A stretch of DNA of 64,000 bases from Collinsella sp. TF05-9AC (lineage in GTDB: Bacteria > Actinomycetota > Coriobacteriia > Coriobacteriales > Coriobacteriaceae), in the NCBI RefSeq assembly GCF_003438495.1, contig NZ_QSSH01000010.1:1-64000 (forward strand), read 5' to 3'. Under the pieces are notes generated by a model. That model was not told the DNA's origin. It was given only the letters and a program-made list of their open reading frames with translations, and made no database searches. The translations under genes and the position numbers were made by a program. How positions within the stretch are numbered: position 1 is the stretch's first letter; each line of letters opens with the position of its first letter. Below are positions 38,278 through 48,784 of the stretch, piece after piece.

Positions 38278-39753
38278 TTACAGCGCCATTGTGCGGGCGC
38301 GATCGATGCGCGCCAGGCAGTCGTCGCGACCGACGAGCGCCATGGTCTCACCCAGCGGAGGGCTCACCATGTTGCCGCATACGGCGACGCGCACAGCTTG
38401 GAACACCACGCGCTTCTTAAGGTCCATCTGCTCGGGCAGCGGCTCAAGCGCAGCGTCGATGTTCGCGGCCGTCCACTCGGTAACACCCTCGAGCGCGGCC
38501 TTGGCGGCGTCCAGAATGGCGCCCATGCCTTCCTTGGCCAGGCCCTTGTTAACGGACTTCTCGTCATACTCGAGCGTCTCGGCCGTAGCGAAGATGGGAG
38601 CGGCGACGGTCACGGCGTCGGCCGGCATCTTGGTGCGCGGCTTGACGATAGCGGCAAGCGCGTCGATCCAGTCCTCGCCGTACTCGACATTACCCTCGAT
38701 GAGACCCGCCTCGTGCAGCTCGGGGACCATGATCTCATCGGCAAACTGGGCGTCGGACATACCGTTGATGTACTCAGCGTTAACCCAATCGAGCTTTTTG
38801 GGATCGAAGGTCGCAGGGTTCTTGGAGATGCGGTCGAGCGAGAACTTGCTGGCCAGAACATCGCGCGGGATGATCGTGGTCTCGCCGTCGAGCGACCAGC
38901 CGAGCAGCGCCAAGTAGTTGACGAAGGCGTCGGACAGGTAGCCGGCGTCGCGGTACTCCTCCACGGAGGTGGCGCCGTGGCGCTTGGAGAGCTTTTTGCC
39001 GTCGGCGCCCAGGATCATGGAGATGTGGGCGAACGTGGGCACGGGAGCGCCGAGGGCCTCGTACACCATGACCTGACGCGGGGTGTTGGACAGATGGTCG
39101 TCGCCACGGATGACATGGGTGATCTTCATCATGGCGTCGTCGACGACTGTCGCGAAGTTGTACGTGGGCGTGCCATCGGAGCGGAAGATGACAAAGTCGT
39201 CGAGCTCCTTGGCGTCGAAGGTCACCTCGCCGTGAACGGCGTCGTGGATGACGACATCGCCGCGGTCCTCGGGCACCTTGATGCGCAGGACGTAGGACTC
39301 GCCGGCCTCGATGCGGCGGCGGGCCTCCTCGGGATCAAGATCGCGGCAACGGCGCTGATAACCCTGGAAGGGGTCCTTGCGCTCCTGCGCGGCCTTGCGG
39401 TCGGCGTCGAGCTGCTCCTTGGTGCAGAAGCAGGGATAGGCCTTGCCCTCGTCCCAAAGCTTCTGGGCGGCCTGCTTGTACAGGTCCAAGCGCTCAGTCT
39501 GGGCGTAGGGGCCAAAATCGCCGCCCACCTCGGGACCCTCGTCCCAGTCCAGGCCCAGCCAACGCATGGCGCGCAGGATGATCTGCGTGTTCTCGTCGGT
39601 GGAGCGGGTGGGGTCGGTGTCGTCGATGCGCAGGATGAACGTGCCGCCGTTAGCACGGGCGAAAGCCCAGTTATAGATAGCGGTGCGGGCGCCGCCGATG
39701 TGCAGCTTGCCCGTCGGTGAGGGTGCAAAGCGGACGCGAACGTCTGATGCCAT
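38278..39753 (-). CDS. gltX: Glutamyl-tRNA synthetase
   Basis: Start at the ATG at 39753, with GAGGAGA six bases before; a frame extension upstream has no homology. 491 aa. RVRFAPSPTGKLHIGGARTA contains the HIGH-type motif, RIDDTDPTRS the substrate loop, and GKKLSKRHGATSVEEYRD the KMSKS-type motif (KLSKR). The anticodon-binding domain follows from about residue 330. It charges tRNA-Glu, and possibly tRNA-Gln if an amidotransferase route is used; that cannot be decided here. Confidence 0.95.
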   Translation of the reverse strand: MASDVRVRFAPSPTGKLHIGGARTAIYNWAFARANGGTFILRIDDTDPTRSTDENTQIILRAMRWLGLDWDEGPEVGGDFGPYAQTERLDLYKQAAQKLWDEGKAYPCFCTKEQLDADRKAAQERKDPFQGYQRRCRDLDPEEARRRIEAGESYVLRIKVPEDRGDVVIHDAVHGEVTFDAKELDDFVIFRSDGTPTYNFATVVDDAMMKITHVIRGDDHLSNTPRQVMVYEALGAPVPTFAHISMILGADGKKLSKRHGATSVEEYRDAGYLSDAFVNYLALLGWSLDGETTIIPRDVLASKFSLDRISKNPATFDPKKLDWVNAEYINGMSDAQFADEIMVPELHEAGLIEGNVEYGEDWIDALAAIVKPRTKMPADAVTVAAPIFATAETLEYDEKSVNKGLAKEGMGAILDAAKAALEGVTEWTAANIDAALEPLPEQMDLKKRVVFQAVRVAVCGNMVSPPLGETMALVGRDDCLARIDRARTMAL

Positions 39754-39834
39754 GGAAATCTCCTCGATTGCAGGATGGATGTCTAACCGCACCAGTATAA
39801 AGCATCAAAGCAACCTCCGCACAAAGGGCACCGA

Positions 39835-39930
39835 CCTACTCATTGGGGACAGACTTAAATGACCAGTCTTTGGGCAACCTGTCGGCACTTAGGTAAGGCT
39901 GGTCATTTAAGTCTGTCCCCAATGAGTAGG
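39835..39930. repeat. Long perfect palindrome upstream of metK
   Basis: Arms of 32 bp (39835-39866 and 39899-39930) are perfectly inverted; they contain CATTGGGGACAGACTTAAAT. The loop is 32 bases. CCGCAC occurs just outside on the left (39828 region) and its inverse outside on the right, so the original arms were probably longer and one side gained an insertion. It lies between gltX and metK with no T-run. GGGGACAG-type palindromes are typical of REP elements. Confidence 0.85.
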
Positions 39931-39987
39931 TGCGGAAAGGGTGTGAATGTTTGATTTACGCGCTATGATGTGCCCTTGCATAGAGAG

Positions 39988-40014
39988 CCCGGCGGAATGG
40001 TAACGGTCGCCGGG
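39988..40014 (+). promoter_or_regulatory. metK leader hairpin
   Basis: CCCGGCG (39988-39994) and CGCCGGG (40008-40014) with a 13-base loop, then ACACGTTTTT before AAAGGA and the metK ATG. The GC stem followed by a T-run looks like an intrinsic terminator within the leader, i.e. an attenuator. I could not match any SAM riboswitch consensus. Confidence 0.5.
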
Positions 40015-40036
40015 ACACGTTTTTGAAAGGACAATC

Positions 40037-41317
<1,281 letters not shown>

Positions 41318-41354
41318 GCTAACGGCAAAAGCTACAGCCAAGAAACAACGCACC

Positions 41355-41388
41355 AAAAGAAGTACCGGCTCCAACCGGTACTTCTTTT
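41355..41388 (+). terminator. Terminator of metK
   Basis: AAAAGAAGTACCGG (41355-41368) and CCGGTACTTCTTTT (41375-41388) around six bases, continuing into TT. 38 bases past the stop. Confidence 0.9.
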
Positions 41389-41484
41389 TTATTTAAAGAT
41401 GGTGAAGATGAGCCGACCTGGGACATGGAATAGGTCATAGGCCGATATATTTCGCAGCAGAGCGACTCCAACCATGTATCCTAA

Positions 41485-41605
41485 GTTCCGAGGGCTTTAG
41501 TATTTGGTCGATCGCGAGTTCCGCACGAGCCGGAGGCCACTTAATGTGGCCTCCGTGCGAGCAGGACTGTCCGAGCAGGCGACCAAATACTAAAGCCCTC
41601 GGAAC
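41485..41605. repeat. Large covarying palindromic element, copy 2
   Basis: The outer stem is 26 bp perfect (41485-41510 with 41580-41605). The inner core has GAGCCGGAGGCCAC TTAAT GTGGCCTCCGTGCGAG. Compared with copy 1 (35036-35172), the unpaired and flanking core bases are the same while stem positions change in pairs (A-T to G-C, AG/CT to GC/GC). It ends 55 bases before the serine dehydratase ATG. The rest of the 41389-41660 gap holds nothing else I can identify. Confidence 0.85.
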
Positions 41606-41660
41606 GGCGGGACAGAGTATGCCCCGCCCCTCGGGACGATGGGATAGAACAGGAGCGCAT

Positions 41661-43268
41661 ATGGCAGGCAAGCCACAAACACTAGCTACGACCTCGGCAT
41701 TCGAGATCTTGGGCCCCGTCATGGTCGGCCCCAGCTCATCGCACACCGCCGGCGCCCTGCGCTGCGCACAAGTTGCCGCCAGCCTGCTGGAAGGCCGCAT
41801 CACCAAAGTCACCTTTGGCCTGTGGAACTCCTTCGCCCACACCTACCGCGGCCACGGCACCGACCGCGCTCTCGTCGCGGGCATTCTGGGCCTCGACACC
41901 GATGACGAGAACATCAAGCAGGCCTTCGACCTCGCACGCGAGCAGGGCCTCGAATATCACTTTGACATCAAGGGCGACGACGCCTCCATCCACCCCAACA
42001 CCGTCGACATCGAAATGGTCGACGACACGGGCGCCACGGCACAGGTCCGCGGCGAGAGCCTGGGCGGCGGCAAGATGCGCATCAGCCGCATTAACGGCGT
42101 CGGCGTCGACATCTCAGGCATGTATTCCACGCTCTTCGTGGCGCACAAGGACGTCCCCGGCGTGCTCGCCGCGCTCACCAACCTGCTCGCCTACGCCCAC
42201 GTAAACATCGCCTTCTGCCGCACCTACCGCACCGAAGTGGGCGGCCAGGCCTACTCCGTCTTTGAGACCGACGGCGCGCCCGACGACACCGTCGTCCCCA
42301 TGCTGCGCAAGCTCGACAATGTCGATTACGCGACCTTTATCGAGCTCCCCGGTTCTGCCTCGTCGCTCTCTCCCGGCGTCTCGGCCAAGGAAATCTTCGA
42401 CGACGGCGAGCAGCTGCTCGATGCGTGCGAGGAAATGGGGCTCAGCATCGGCGCCGTCATGGCCGTTCGTGAGGCGCGTCTGACCGGCGAGGCCCACGCC
42501 GTCGCCGCCATGCGCCGCGTACTCGACGTCATGCGCGAAGAGACCACAGCCCCCATTTCCAATCCACAGCGCTCGCTCGGCGGCCTCATCGGCGGCGAGG
42601 CAAAGCTTGTCGATGCCACCAGCCGAAACGATCTGAGCATAAGCCTGATGGGCGCCGTCCAGACCGACGCCGTGGCCCGCGCGATGGCCGTGCTCGAACG
42701 CTCCGCCACCATGGGCGTGATCGTCGCCGCCCCCACGGCAGGCTCCGCGGGTGTTGTGCCCGGCTGCGTGCTGGCACTCGCCGATCGCCTGCAGCTCGAC
42801 GACGAGCAGGTCATGGATGCCCTCTACTGCGCCGCCGCAATCGGCCTCAACCTCACCACAAGCGCCTGCGTTGCCGGCGCCGAGGGCGGCTGTCAGGCCG
42901 AGGTCGGAAGCGCCGCCGCCATGGCAGCCGCCGCGCTGGTGCAGATGCTCGGCGGCACGCCCGAGCAGGCGCTCGATGCCAGCTCCATCGCACTGAGTAA
43001 CCTGCTGGGCCTCGTTTGTGACCCCGTAGGCGGCCTCGTGGAGGTGCCCTGCCAAAACCGCAACGCCATCGGCGTGGCAGCGGCCTTTAGCTCGGCACAA
43101 CTCGCCCTCGCCGGCATTAAGAGTCTGGTGCCGTTTGACCAAATGGCACACGTCATGCTCTCGGTGGGCCACGCGTTGCCGGCCACGCTGCGCGAGACGG
43201 CAAAGGGCGGCATCGCGCAGGCTCCGGCCGCACTTTCGGCCTGTGCAAAATGCGGTGTGTGCGGATAA
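41661..43268 (+). CDS. sdaA: L-serine ammonia-lyase, iron-sulfur type, single chain
   Basis: Start at the ATG 41661, after AGGAG (five-base gap). 535 aa. It is the one-chain form: a beta domain (EILGPVMVGPSSSHTAGALR, with SSSHTAG) followed by an ACT domain (DVPGVLAALTNLLAYAHVNI), then the alpha domain (GVIVAAPTAGSAGVVPGCVL, SACVAGAEGGCQAEVGSAAA, GLVCDPVGGLVEVPCQNRN). Conserved cysteines in the alpha domain fit a [4Fe-4S] cluster. It deaminates serine to pyruvate and ammonia. The C-terminus CAKCGVCG is also Cys-rich. Confidence 0.93.
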   Translation: MAGKPQTLATTSAFEILGPVMVGPSSSHTAGALRCAQVAASLLEGRITKVTFGLWNSFAHTYRGHGTDRALVAGILGLDTDDENIKQAFDLAREQGLEYHFDIKGDDASIHPNTVDIEMVDDTGATAQVRGESLGGGKMRISRINGVGVDISGMYSTLFVAHKDVPGVLAALTNLLAYAHVNIAFCRTYRTEVGGQAYSVFETDGAPDDTVVPMLRKLDNVDYATFIELPGSASSLSPGVSAKEIFDDGEQLLDACEEMGLSIGAVMAVREARLTGEAHAVAAMRRVLDVMREETTAPISNPQRSLGGLIGGEAKLVDATSRNDLSISLMGAVQTDAVARAMAVLERSATMGVIVAAPTAGSAGVVPGCVLALADRLQLDDEQVMDALYCAAAIGLNLTTSACVAGAEGGCQAEVGSAAAMAAAALVQMLGGTPEQALDASSIALSNLLGLVCDPVGGLVEVPCQNRNAIGVAAAFSSAQLALAGIKSLVPFDQMAHVMLSVGHALPATLRETAKGGIAQAPAALSACAKCGVCG

Positions 43269-43286
43269 CGGCAAAGAATGACTCAA

Positions 43287-43313
43287 AGGTGGGACAAATG
43301 TCCCACCTCTTTT
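43287..43313 (+). terminator. Terminator of sdaA
   Basis: AGGTGGGACA (43287-43296) and TGTCCCACCT (43299-43308) followed by CTTTT, 18 bases after the stop. Confidence 0.85.
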
Positions 43314-43417
43314 GAATGCCACCGTTTCCGTACCACAAACAGTAGGGCAATCGCTATAATGCAAGCCCAGTAAAAACACGATGAACCGCAAGGCGAAAAT
43401 CGAAGGATATGCATACG

Positions 43418-45151
43418 ATGTCGCAAAACGATCGAACTCAACTGATTCCCGATCCGCAGCAGCCGAGCAGGCACACCGGCGGCGTTCAGTCGCCGCGTCC
43501 TATCGCGCCGAGCCACGGTCAGCAGCGTGGTGCGGCAAACGCTTCCCAACGCCCGAACCAACAGCGACAGCAGCGTCAACAACGTCAGCAGCACCAGGCA
43601 AACGGTAATGCGCCCAAGCACCCCCCCACGCACGCTCGAGGCGATCGCGGCCCCGCGCGCAAGTCCGCCGGCAACAATAAGTCGGGCAAAAAGACGACGC
43701 TCTTTGTCGTCCTGGGTCTAATCGTCATTGTCTATATCGTAGGCGTCGTAGCATTTTCGCAGGTAGCCTACCCCAACACCACCATCGCCGGCGTCGACGT
43801 CTCGTTCTCCAACGCTTCGTCTGCCGCCACCAAGGTCAATTCGGCATGGAAGCACTATAAGCTCGCCGTGACAGGCGATGACTTTAGCTGGACCTATCAG
43901 CCCGAGTCCGATGAACCCATCGTCGATGGCGAAGCTGCCGCAAAAGAGATCATCAACCACAACGAAGCCTTTATTTGGCCGGTCCGCCTTGTGGAATCCT
44001 TAAGCGGCAAGACCAAAACAACCGCTACCTCCAACGAAGTCGATCTTGATCAAGACGTCGACCTGTCCATGCTCTCCGATACCTTTGACCAAAAGAAGTT
44101 TGAGAAGGATCTGGGCGCCGCCATCGACGAGTTTAACGAGGGGCGTTCGGGCACGTTCGAGGCTAATAGCTCCTATGACGAGCAGGCCGGCAAGTTTACC
44201 GTCGAGAAGCCGCGCTCCAACGAAAAACTCAACCGCGAGCATGTCATTAAGTATGTCGAGCTCGAGCTTGCCTCGCTGGCCGAGACCGTAGATCTTTCCA
44301 AGCTCGGCAACGATGCCTATGAGCCGCTCAATGGAACGCTGACCGATGATCAGATTCAGGCCGCATGCGATGCCGCCAACAACTTCCTGGGCGTCAACGT
44401 GACCCTTAAGCTCAACGGCGAGGATGCCGGCAAGGTTGATGGCGGCTCCGTATTGCAGTGGATCAGCTTTGCCGATCCGGCCAACCCCACGCTCGATACG
44501 TCGCAGATCAGCAGCTGGGCAGCCGAGCTCGCTAACGGCTTTAATACCGTGGGCTCCACTCGCTGGTGGACGCGCGCCGATGGCAAGCAGTGCGCCGTCG
44601 AAGGCGGTGACTTTGGTTGGTCCATCGACAGCAGCTCGCTCGCCAAGCAGGTCGAGGACGCCATTAACAACAAGCAGACCGGCGAAATCGAGATCAAGTA
44701 CTCCCAGAAGGCCGACACCTTTACCGCAAAGGGAGAGCCCGACTGGAAGGCGTATATCGACGTCGACCTATCCGAGCAGCACGCGCGCTACTATGACGAG
44801 AACGGTAATATCGTTTGGGAGGCCAACTTTATTTCCGGCAAACCGGGCGAAGACGCCACCCCCGAGGGCGTGTGGCAGATCAACAGCAACGACGGCGGCA
44901 GCACCCTGATCGGAGCCAAGGACCCCGAGACCGGTAAGCCCAAATACGAGAGCCCGGTGAGCTACTGGATGCCGTTCGAGGGCAATATGATCGGCTTCCA
45001 CGACGCCACCTGGCAAAACGACAAGAGCTTCGATAATGCCGAGTCGTACAAGTGGTGCGGCAGCCACGGTTGCATCAACCTGCGCCTGGCCGACGCCAAG
45101 GCACTTCACGACTGCATCAAAGTCGGCCTATGCGTGGTTGTCCACTCGTAG
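43418..45151 (+). CDS. L,D-transpeptidase (YkuD) with PG-binding domains, membrane-anchored
   Basis: The ATG 43418 is preferred (AAGGA ten bases before); an ATG at 43409 is too close to it. 577 aa. A Gln/Pro/Arg-rich cytosolic N-terminus of about 90 residues (QQRQQRQQRQQHQ) precedes one membrane segment (TTLFVVLGLIVIVYIVGVVA). An extracellular region with two repeats of the VanW-linked peptidoglycan-binding type (IAGVDVSFSNASSA) follows, then a YkuD domain ending SYKWCGSHGCINLRLADA, the HxxxxxxSHGCxN active site with catalytic Cys. It should make 3-3 cross-links or anchor proteins to peptidoglycan. Confidence 0.9.
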   Translation: MSQNDRTQLIPDPQQPSRHTGGVQSPRPIAPSHGQQRGAANASQRPNQQRQQRQQRQQHQANGNAPKHPPTHARGDRGPARKSAGNNKSGKKTTLFVVLGLIVIVYIVGVVAFSQVAYPNTTIAGVDVSFSNASSAATKVNSAWKHYKLAVTGDDFSWTYQPESDEPIVDGEAAAKEIINHNEAFIWPVRLVESLSGKTKTTATSNEVDLDQDVDLSMLSDTFDQKKFEKDLGAAIDEFNEGRSGTFEANSSYDEQAGKFTVEKPRSNEKLNREHVIKYVELELASLAETVDLSKLGNDAYEPLNGTLTDDQIQAACDAANNFLGVNVTLKLNGEDAGKVDGGSVLQWISFADPANPTLDTSQISSWAAELANGFNTVGSTRWWTRADGKQCAVEGGDFGWSIDSSSLAKQVEDAINNKQTGEIEIKYSQKADTFTAKGEPDWKAYIDVDLSEQHARYYDENGNIVWEANFISGKPGEDATPEGVWQINSNDGGSTLIGAKDPETGKPKYESPVSYWMPFEGNMIGFHDATWQNDKSFDNAESYKWCGSHGCINLRLADAKALHDCIKVGLCVVVHS

Positions 45152-45222
45152 TGCAACGCGCGCATTCCTACAACGTGGAACCGCTGCGACCAATCTAACA
45201 GTTCCGAAAGAAACCGTTCTAT

Positions 45223-45246
45223 GCGCCCGCCCCAACCGGTGGGCGC
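45223..45246 (+). terminator. Probable terminator after the L,D-transpeptidase
   Basis: GCGCCCGCC and GGTGGGCGC (nine pairs with one G-U) around six bases, followed by TTATAATT. TATAAT at 45248-45253 might instead be a -10 of the next gene, but no good -35 is present. Confidence 0.5.
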
Positions 45247-45283
45247 TTATAATTATCGAGATTCTTTCTATAAAGGAGACGCT

Positions 45284-46717
45284 ATGCCGAATGTCCCCAC
45301 GATCGCCCCGGGCCCAGATGATACCGAGCGCACGCCCGAAGGTGCCACCGAAACGATTCCTCTGATTACAAACGTACATGCCGACAAGCAGAGCGGACGC
45401 GCGAACGATACGGCCGAGATTTCCGATGAAGAGGCCTACGCCAAGCTCAAGGCAAAACGCGCCGAACGTCGACGCAAAAAGCTGATTCGACGCGGTATTG
45501 CCGCCGGCGTCGTGGGTGCCATCGCGCTCATTGCCATTGTCGCAACCCTGGTTATCAATGCGCAGCCACAAGGCGCTAGCGGGCCTGTGACCGACATGGT
45601 GACCGAGGGCACGTTTAGCTCAACGGTCGAGGCGAAAGGCCAGCTCAAACCCATTTCGTCCTCAGTGGTCTCCCCTTCTGTCGACGGCACGGTCGATTCG
45701 ATCAACGTGCAGGCAGGCCAATCCGTCAACGAGGGCGACGTGCTTATGACCATTAAAAACGACGAGCTCGATCGCAACGTTGCCGAGGCGCAGCGTGCAG
45801 TTGCAGCCGCTCAGGAAGACCTCGCCAACGCGCAGAAAGCCGCAACCGCCGCGCAGGCCACCCCGACGACGGACGCCGATGGAGCTTCCGCAGCGGCTGG
45901 CGTCTCCGCCGCATCGGCGGACACGAACGCCGTATCGGCCGCGCAGCGCAGCCTCGCATCGGCCCAGGCAAACCTCGATCAGGCGAACGCCAAGGCCGCC
46001 AGTCGCACGGTCACGGCCCCGAGCTCGGGTAGCATCGTGGAGCTCAACGCCAAGGTGGGCGCCACGGTAACAGGCGGCATGATCATGGGCGAAAGCGATA
46101 CGAGCGGCGGCAAGCAGTGCATGCAGATCGCCGACCTATCTAAGATGAAGGTGACCGTGCAGGTGGGCGAAAAGGACATCGCCAAGATCGCCGTTGGACA
46201 GAGCGCCAACGTCACGTATCCCGCGTTTCCCGATATCGTGAGCCAGGGCACCGTCACGGCTATCGCGTCGGTGGCAAACTCCGATGCCGCCAACGGCGGC
46301 GGCAGCGTAACCTTTAACGTCGACATCCTCATCGAGGCGCCCGACGCGCGCCTGAAGCCGGGCATGACGGCCGAGGTATCGGTGGTGACCGAGCAGCTCG
46401 ACGACGTGGTGATGGTGCCGACGATGGCGCTCATGACCGAAGACGGCGAACACTATTACGTCAACGTGGCAACCGATGACGAGGGCAAGCAAACCCATCG
46501 CGTGAAGGTGGCCGTCGTGACGCAAAACGACAACGAAGCCGTAGTCGGCAAGACACAGGTCAAGCGCGACGACCAGGGCAACGAGATCAACCCCAACGTG
46601 CCGGTTACCAAGCTGCGCGATGGCGATACGCTCGTCATGGACACCGGAGCGGACGCAACGGCTGACGGCGGCTACAGCGCGGATTCGGGCAGTATGTCTG
46701 CCGATGAGGACATGTAA
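45284..46717 (+). CDS. HlyD/MacA-type membrane fusion (adaptor) protein
   Basis: Start at the ATG 45284, after AAAGGAG. 477 aa. About 70 cytosolic residues precede one membrane span (GIAAGVVGAIALIAIVATLV). Next come a lipoyl-like half motif (VDSINVQAGQSVNEGDVLM), an Ala/Gln-rich coiled-coil hairpin (ERNVAEAQRAVAAAQ-like to AAQRSLASAQANLDQANAKA) and the second half motif (APSSGSIVELNAKVGATVTG). Beta-barrel and membrane-proximal domains finish the protein. It works with the ABC pair that follows; its stop overlaps the next ATG (TAATG). Confidence 0.88.
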   Translation: MPNVPTIAPGPDDTERTPEGATETIPLITNVHADKQSGRANDTAEISDEEAYAKLKAKRAERRRKKLIRRGIAAGVVGAIALIAIVATLVINAQPQGASGPVTDMVTEGTFSSTVEAKGQLKPISSSVVSPSVDGTVDSINVQAGQSVNEGDVLMTIKNDELDRNVAEAQRAVAAAQEDLANAQKAATAAQATPTTDADGASAAAGVSAASADTNAVSAAQRSLASAQANLDQANAKAASRTVTAPSSGSIVELNAKVGATVTGGMIMGESDTSGGKQCMQIADLSKMKVTVQVGEKDIAKIAVGQSANVTYPAFPDIVSQGTVTAIASVANSDAANGGGSVTFNVDILIEAPDARLKPGMTAEVSVVTEQLDDVVMVPTMALMTEDGEHYYVNVATDDEGKQTHRVKVAVVTQNDNEAVVGKTQVKRDDQGNEINPNVPVTKLRDGDTLVMDTGADATADGGYSADSGSMSADEDM

Positions 46718-47490
46718 TGCGTCCCGTTATCGACATCCGCAACGTGCACCGCATCTTTGTGAGCGAGGCAGGTTGCGCCCACATCCTGCACAACGTGAGC
46801 CTGGCGGTAAATCCCGGTGAGTTCGTGGCCATTACCGGCCCCTCGGGCTCGGGCAAGTCGACGCTCATGAACATCCTCGGCTGCTTGGATAAGCCGACGG
46901 CGGGCGACTACTACCTGCAAGGGCTCAACGTGGCCGAGCTCGATGATGACGAGCTGACCGAAGTCCGCGCCCTGAGCATTGGCTTTGTCTTTCAGAGCTT
47001 CAACCTGCTGCCGCGCCTGTCGGTTATCGAAAACGTCATGCTGCCGCTGGCCTACACCAATGTGCCCCGTAGCCAGCGCGAAATGCGCGCCGTGCACGCG
47101 CTGCAGGCCGTCACGCTACCGGTCGACCACTGGGACCACCGCATATCCGAGCTCTCGGGCGGCCAGATGCAGCGCGTCGCAATCGCGCGCGCCCTCGTCA
47201 ATGACCCGCCCATCATTCTGGCCGACGAGCCGACGGGAAACCTGGACTCCGCTACCGGAGCGCTTGTGATGGAGACCTTCCATAAGCTCCAGAAGCGCGG
47301 CAAGACCATCGTGCTTATCACACACGACCCCGGCATCGCCGCCGAGGCCGACCGTGCCGTGACCATCCGCGACGGTCGCATTCACGACGGCGCGTATATT
47401 CCACATGCACCGCGGACCCTGCGCAGCGCCGTAGATAGCCTGCCCATGATTTCCGCCTCCGCCAACCCGCCGAAAGGAGAGATGGCATGA
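46717..47490 (+). CDS. MacB-type ABC transporter ATP-binding protein
   Basis: 257 aa. [20 protein letters not shown] (Walker A), [20 protein letters not shown] (Q-loop), [20 protein letters not shown] (signature), [16 protein letters not shown] (Walker B) and LITHDPGIA (H-loop). This belongs to the LolD/MacB group of ATPases that drive periplasmic or cell-surface extrusion without carrying substrate through the membrane. It overlaps the permease start by four bases (ATGA), so subunits are produced in step. Confidence 0.92.
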   Translation: MRPVIDIRNVHRIFVSEAGCAHILHNVSLAVNPGEFVAITGPSGSGKSTLMNILGCLDKPTAGDYYLQGLNVAELDDDELTEVRALSIGFVFQSFNLLPRLSVIENVMLPLAYTNVPRSQREMRAVHALQAVTLPVDHWDHRISELSGGQMQRVAIARALVNDPPIILADEPTGNLDSATGALVMETFHKLQKRGKTIVLITHDPGIAAEADRAVTIRDGRIHDGAYIPHAPRTLRSAVDSLPMISASANPPKGEMA

Positions 47491-48701
47491 GCGCCCGCGA
47501 TCTCATCCAGGAAGCACTTCACTCGCTCGAAGCCAACAAGGGGCGCAGCCTGCTCACCATCTTGGGCATTGTCATCGGCATCGCCTCGGTTATCGCCATG
47601 ACTTCGCTCATCGGCGGCATCCAAAACAGCTTGGTCAACAGCCTGGGCCTCAATGCGGCACGCATGGTGCAAATCTATTCGTCGCAAGAACTCACCGAGT
47701 CGGACATCGAGAAGCTTCAAAAACTGGTGCCGCAGATAGAGCAGATCGGCATTGTCGACAGCGCGTATACCGAGTACAAGACCGGCGATAAAAGCTATAC
47801 CGTCATGGCACAAGGTGTCGATAGCGACATGCTCGACGCCGTGGGGGCCAGCAAGCTCGTTGCGGGGCGCACCTATTCCCAGGCCGAGTCCCAATCAGGC
47901 TCGCGCGTGGCGCTCATCAGCCGCAACGGCGCCGATCAGCTTTACGGCAACGAACAGGATGCGCTGGGGAAAACCATCAAGGTTTCCAACGGCGAGGTGC
48001 AGATTGTAGGCGTGATTGATGGCGGCAGCGACTCCATGGGCTCGCTCACGCTGTATATGCCACGCGAAACCATCTCCGGGCTGTTTAGCGACGAGAATCC
48101 TTCATTCCCCAGCGTGACGGCACTTGCCGCCGAGGGCACGGACATGGATGAGCTTTGTAAGACCATCGAGTCCAAGGTGCGCGCGATGAAGGACATCGAG
48201 GAGGAGGATGAGTACGACAGTGTATCGGCGACATCCATGAAAAGCGCCATCGATGCACTCAACTCCTTTATGGGCGCATTCTCGCTCATCATGGGCGCTG
48301 TCGCCAGCATCTCGCTGCTTGTCGGCGGTATCGGCATTATGAATATGATGCTCACCAACGTGACTGAGCGCATCCGCGAGATCGGTATTCGCCGTGCTCT
48401 GGGCGCCAGTCGTCGCGATATCACCGCGCAGTTTTTGGCCGAGTCTTCGGCGCTGTGCGTCACCGGCGGACTGTTGGGTGTCCTGATAGGCTATCTGCTA
48501 GCCTGGGGCCTCGCGATGTTTGCCTCCGGATCCGGGATTCTTGGCGAGCTCGGAGCCAGCGGGCAAATCACACCGAGCTTTTCAATCGCCACGGTGCTGC
48601 TGGCCTTCGCCGTCTCCGTCGGCATCGGTGTAATCTTTGGCTTCTACCCCGCTCGCCGCGCAGCAAAGCTCGACCCGGTGGAGTGCCTACGCTACCAGTA
48701 A
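47487..48701 (+). CDS. MacB/FtsX-type ABC permease
   Basis: 404 aa. The N-terminal membrane segment (KGRSLLTILGIVIGIASVIA) is followed by a MacB-like extracytoplasmic domain (MacB_PCD) of about 220 residues, then three C-terminal spans, with GGIGIMNMMLTNVTERIREI and GIRRALGASRRDITAQFLAE, the conserved FtsX/MacB coupling region. With the adaptor and ATPase it forms a tripartite-like exporter suitable for peptides, antibiotics or lipids; the substrate is unknown. It is the last gene before the change to the cobalamin region. Confidence 0.92.
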   Translation: MSARDLIQEALHSLEANKGRSLLTILGIVIGIASVIAMTSLIGGIQNSLVNSLGLNAARMVQIYSSQELTESDIEKLQKLVPQIEQIGIVDSAYTEYKTGDKSYTVMAQGVDSDMLDAVGASKLVAGRTYSQAESQSGSRVALISRNGADQLYGNEQDALGKTIKVSNGEVQIVGVIDGGSDSMGSLTLYMPRETISGLFSDENPSFPSVTALAAEGTDMDELCKTIESKVRAMKDIEEEDEYDSVSATSMKSAIDALNSFMGAFSLIMGAVASISLLVGGIGIMNMMLTNVTERIREIGIRRALGASRRDITAQFLAESSALCVTGGLLGVLIGYLLAWGLAMFASGSGILGELGASGQITPSFSIATVLLAFAVSVGIGVIFGFYPARRAAKLDPVECLRYQ

Positions 48702-48713
48702 GCCACCACCAAC

Positions 48714-48782
48714 AAGTTGCGGTGAATTAGGGACTGAATATGCTATCTAGCAGCAAAAACAGACACTATTTCACCGCAACTT
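48714..48782. repeat. Palindromic intergenic repeat, type A copy 2
   Basis: AAGTTGCGGTGAATTAGGGA from 48714 is inverted, imperfectly, at 48765-48782 (TATTTCACCGCAACTT). Same arm sequence as at 32431-32497. It stands exactly at the border between the efflux operon and the cobalamin region. Confidence 0.75.
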
Positions 48783-48784
48783 AT

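Noticed and set aside
39945-40036. SAM riboswitch before metK
   Set aside because: The leader is too short and lacks the conserved junction sequences of SAM-I/IV and the pseudoknot of SAM-II; only a simple hairpin can be supported.
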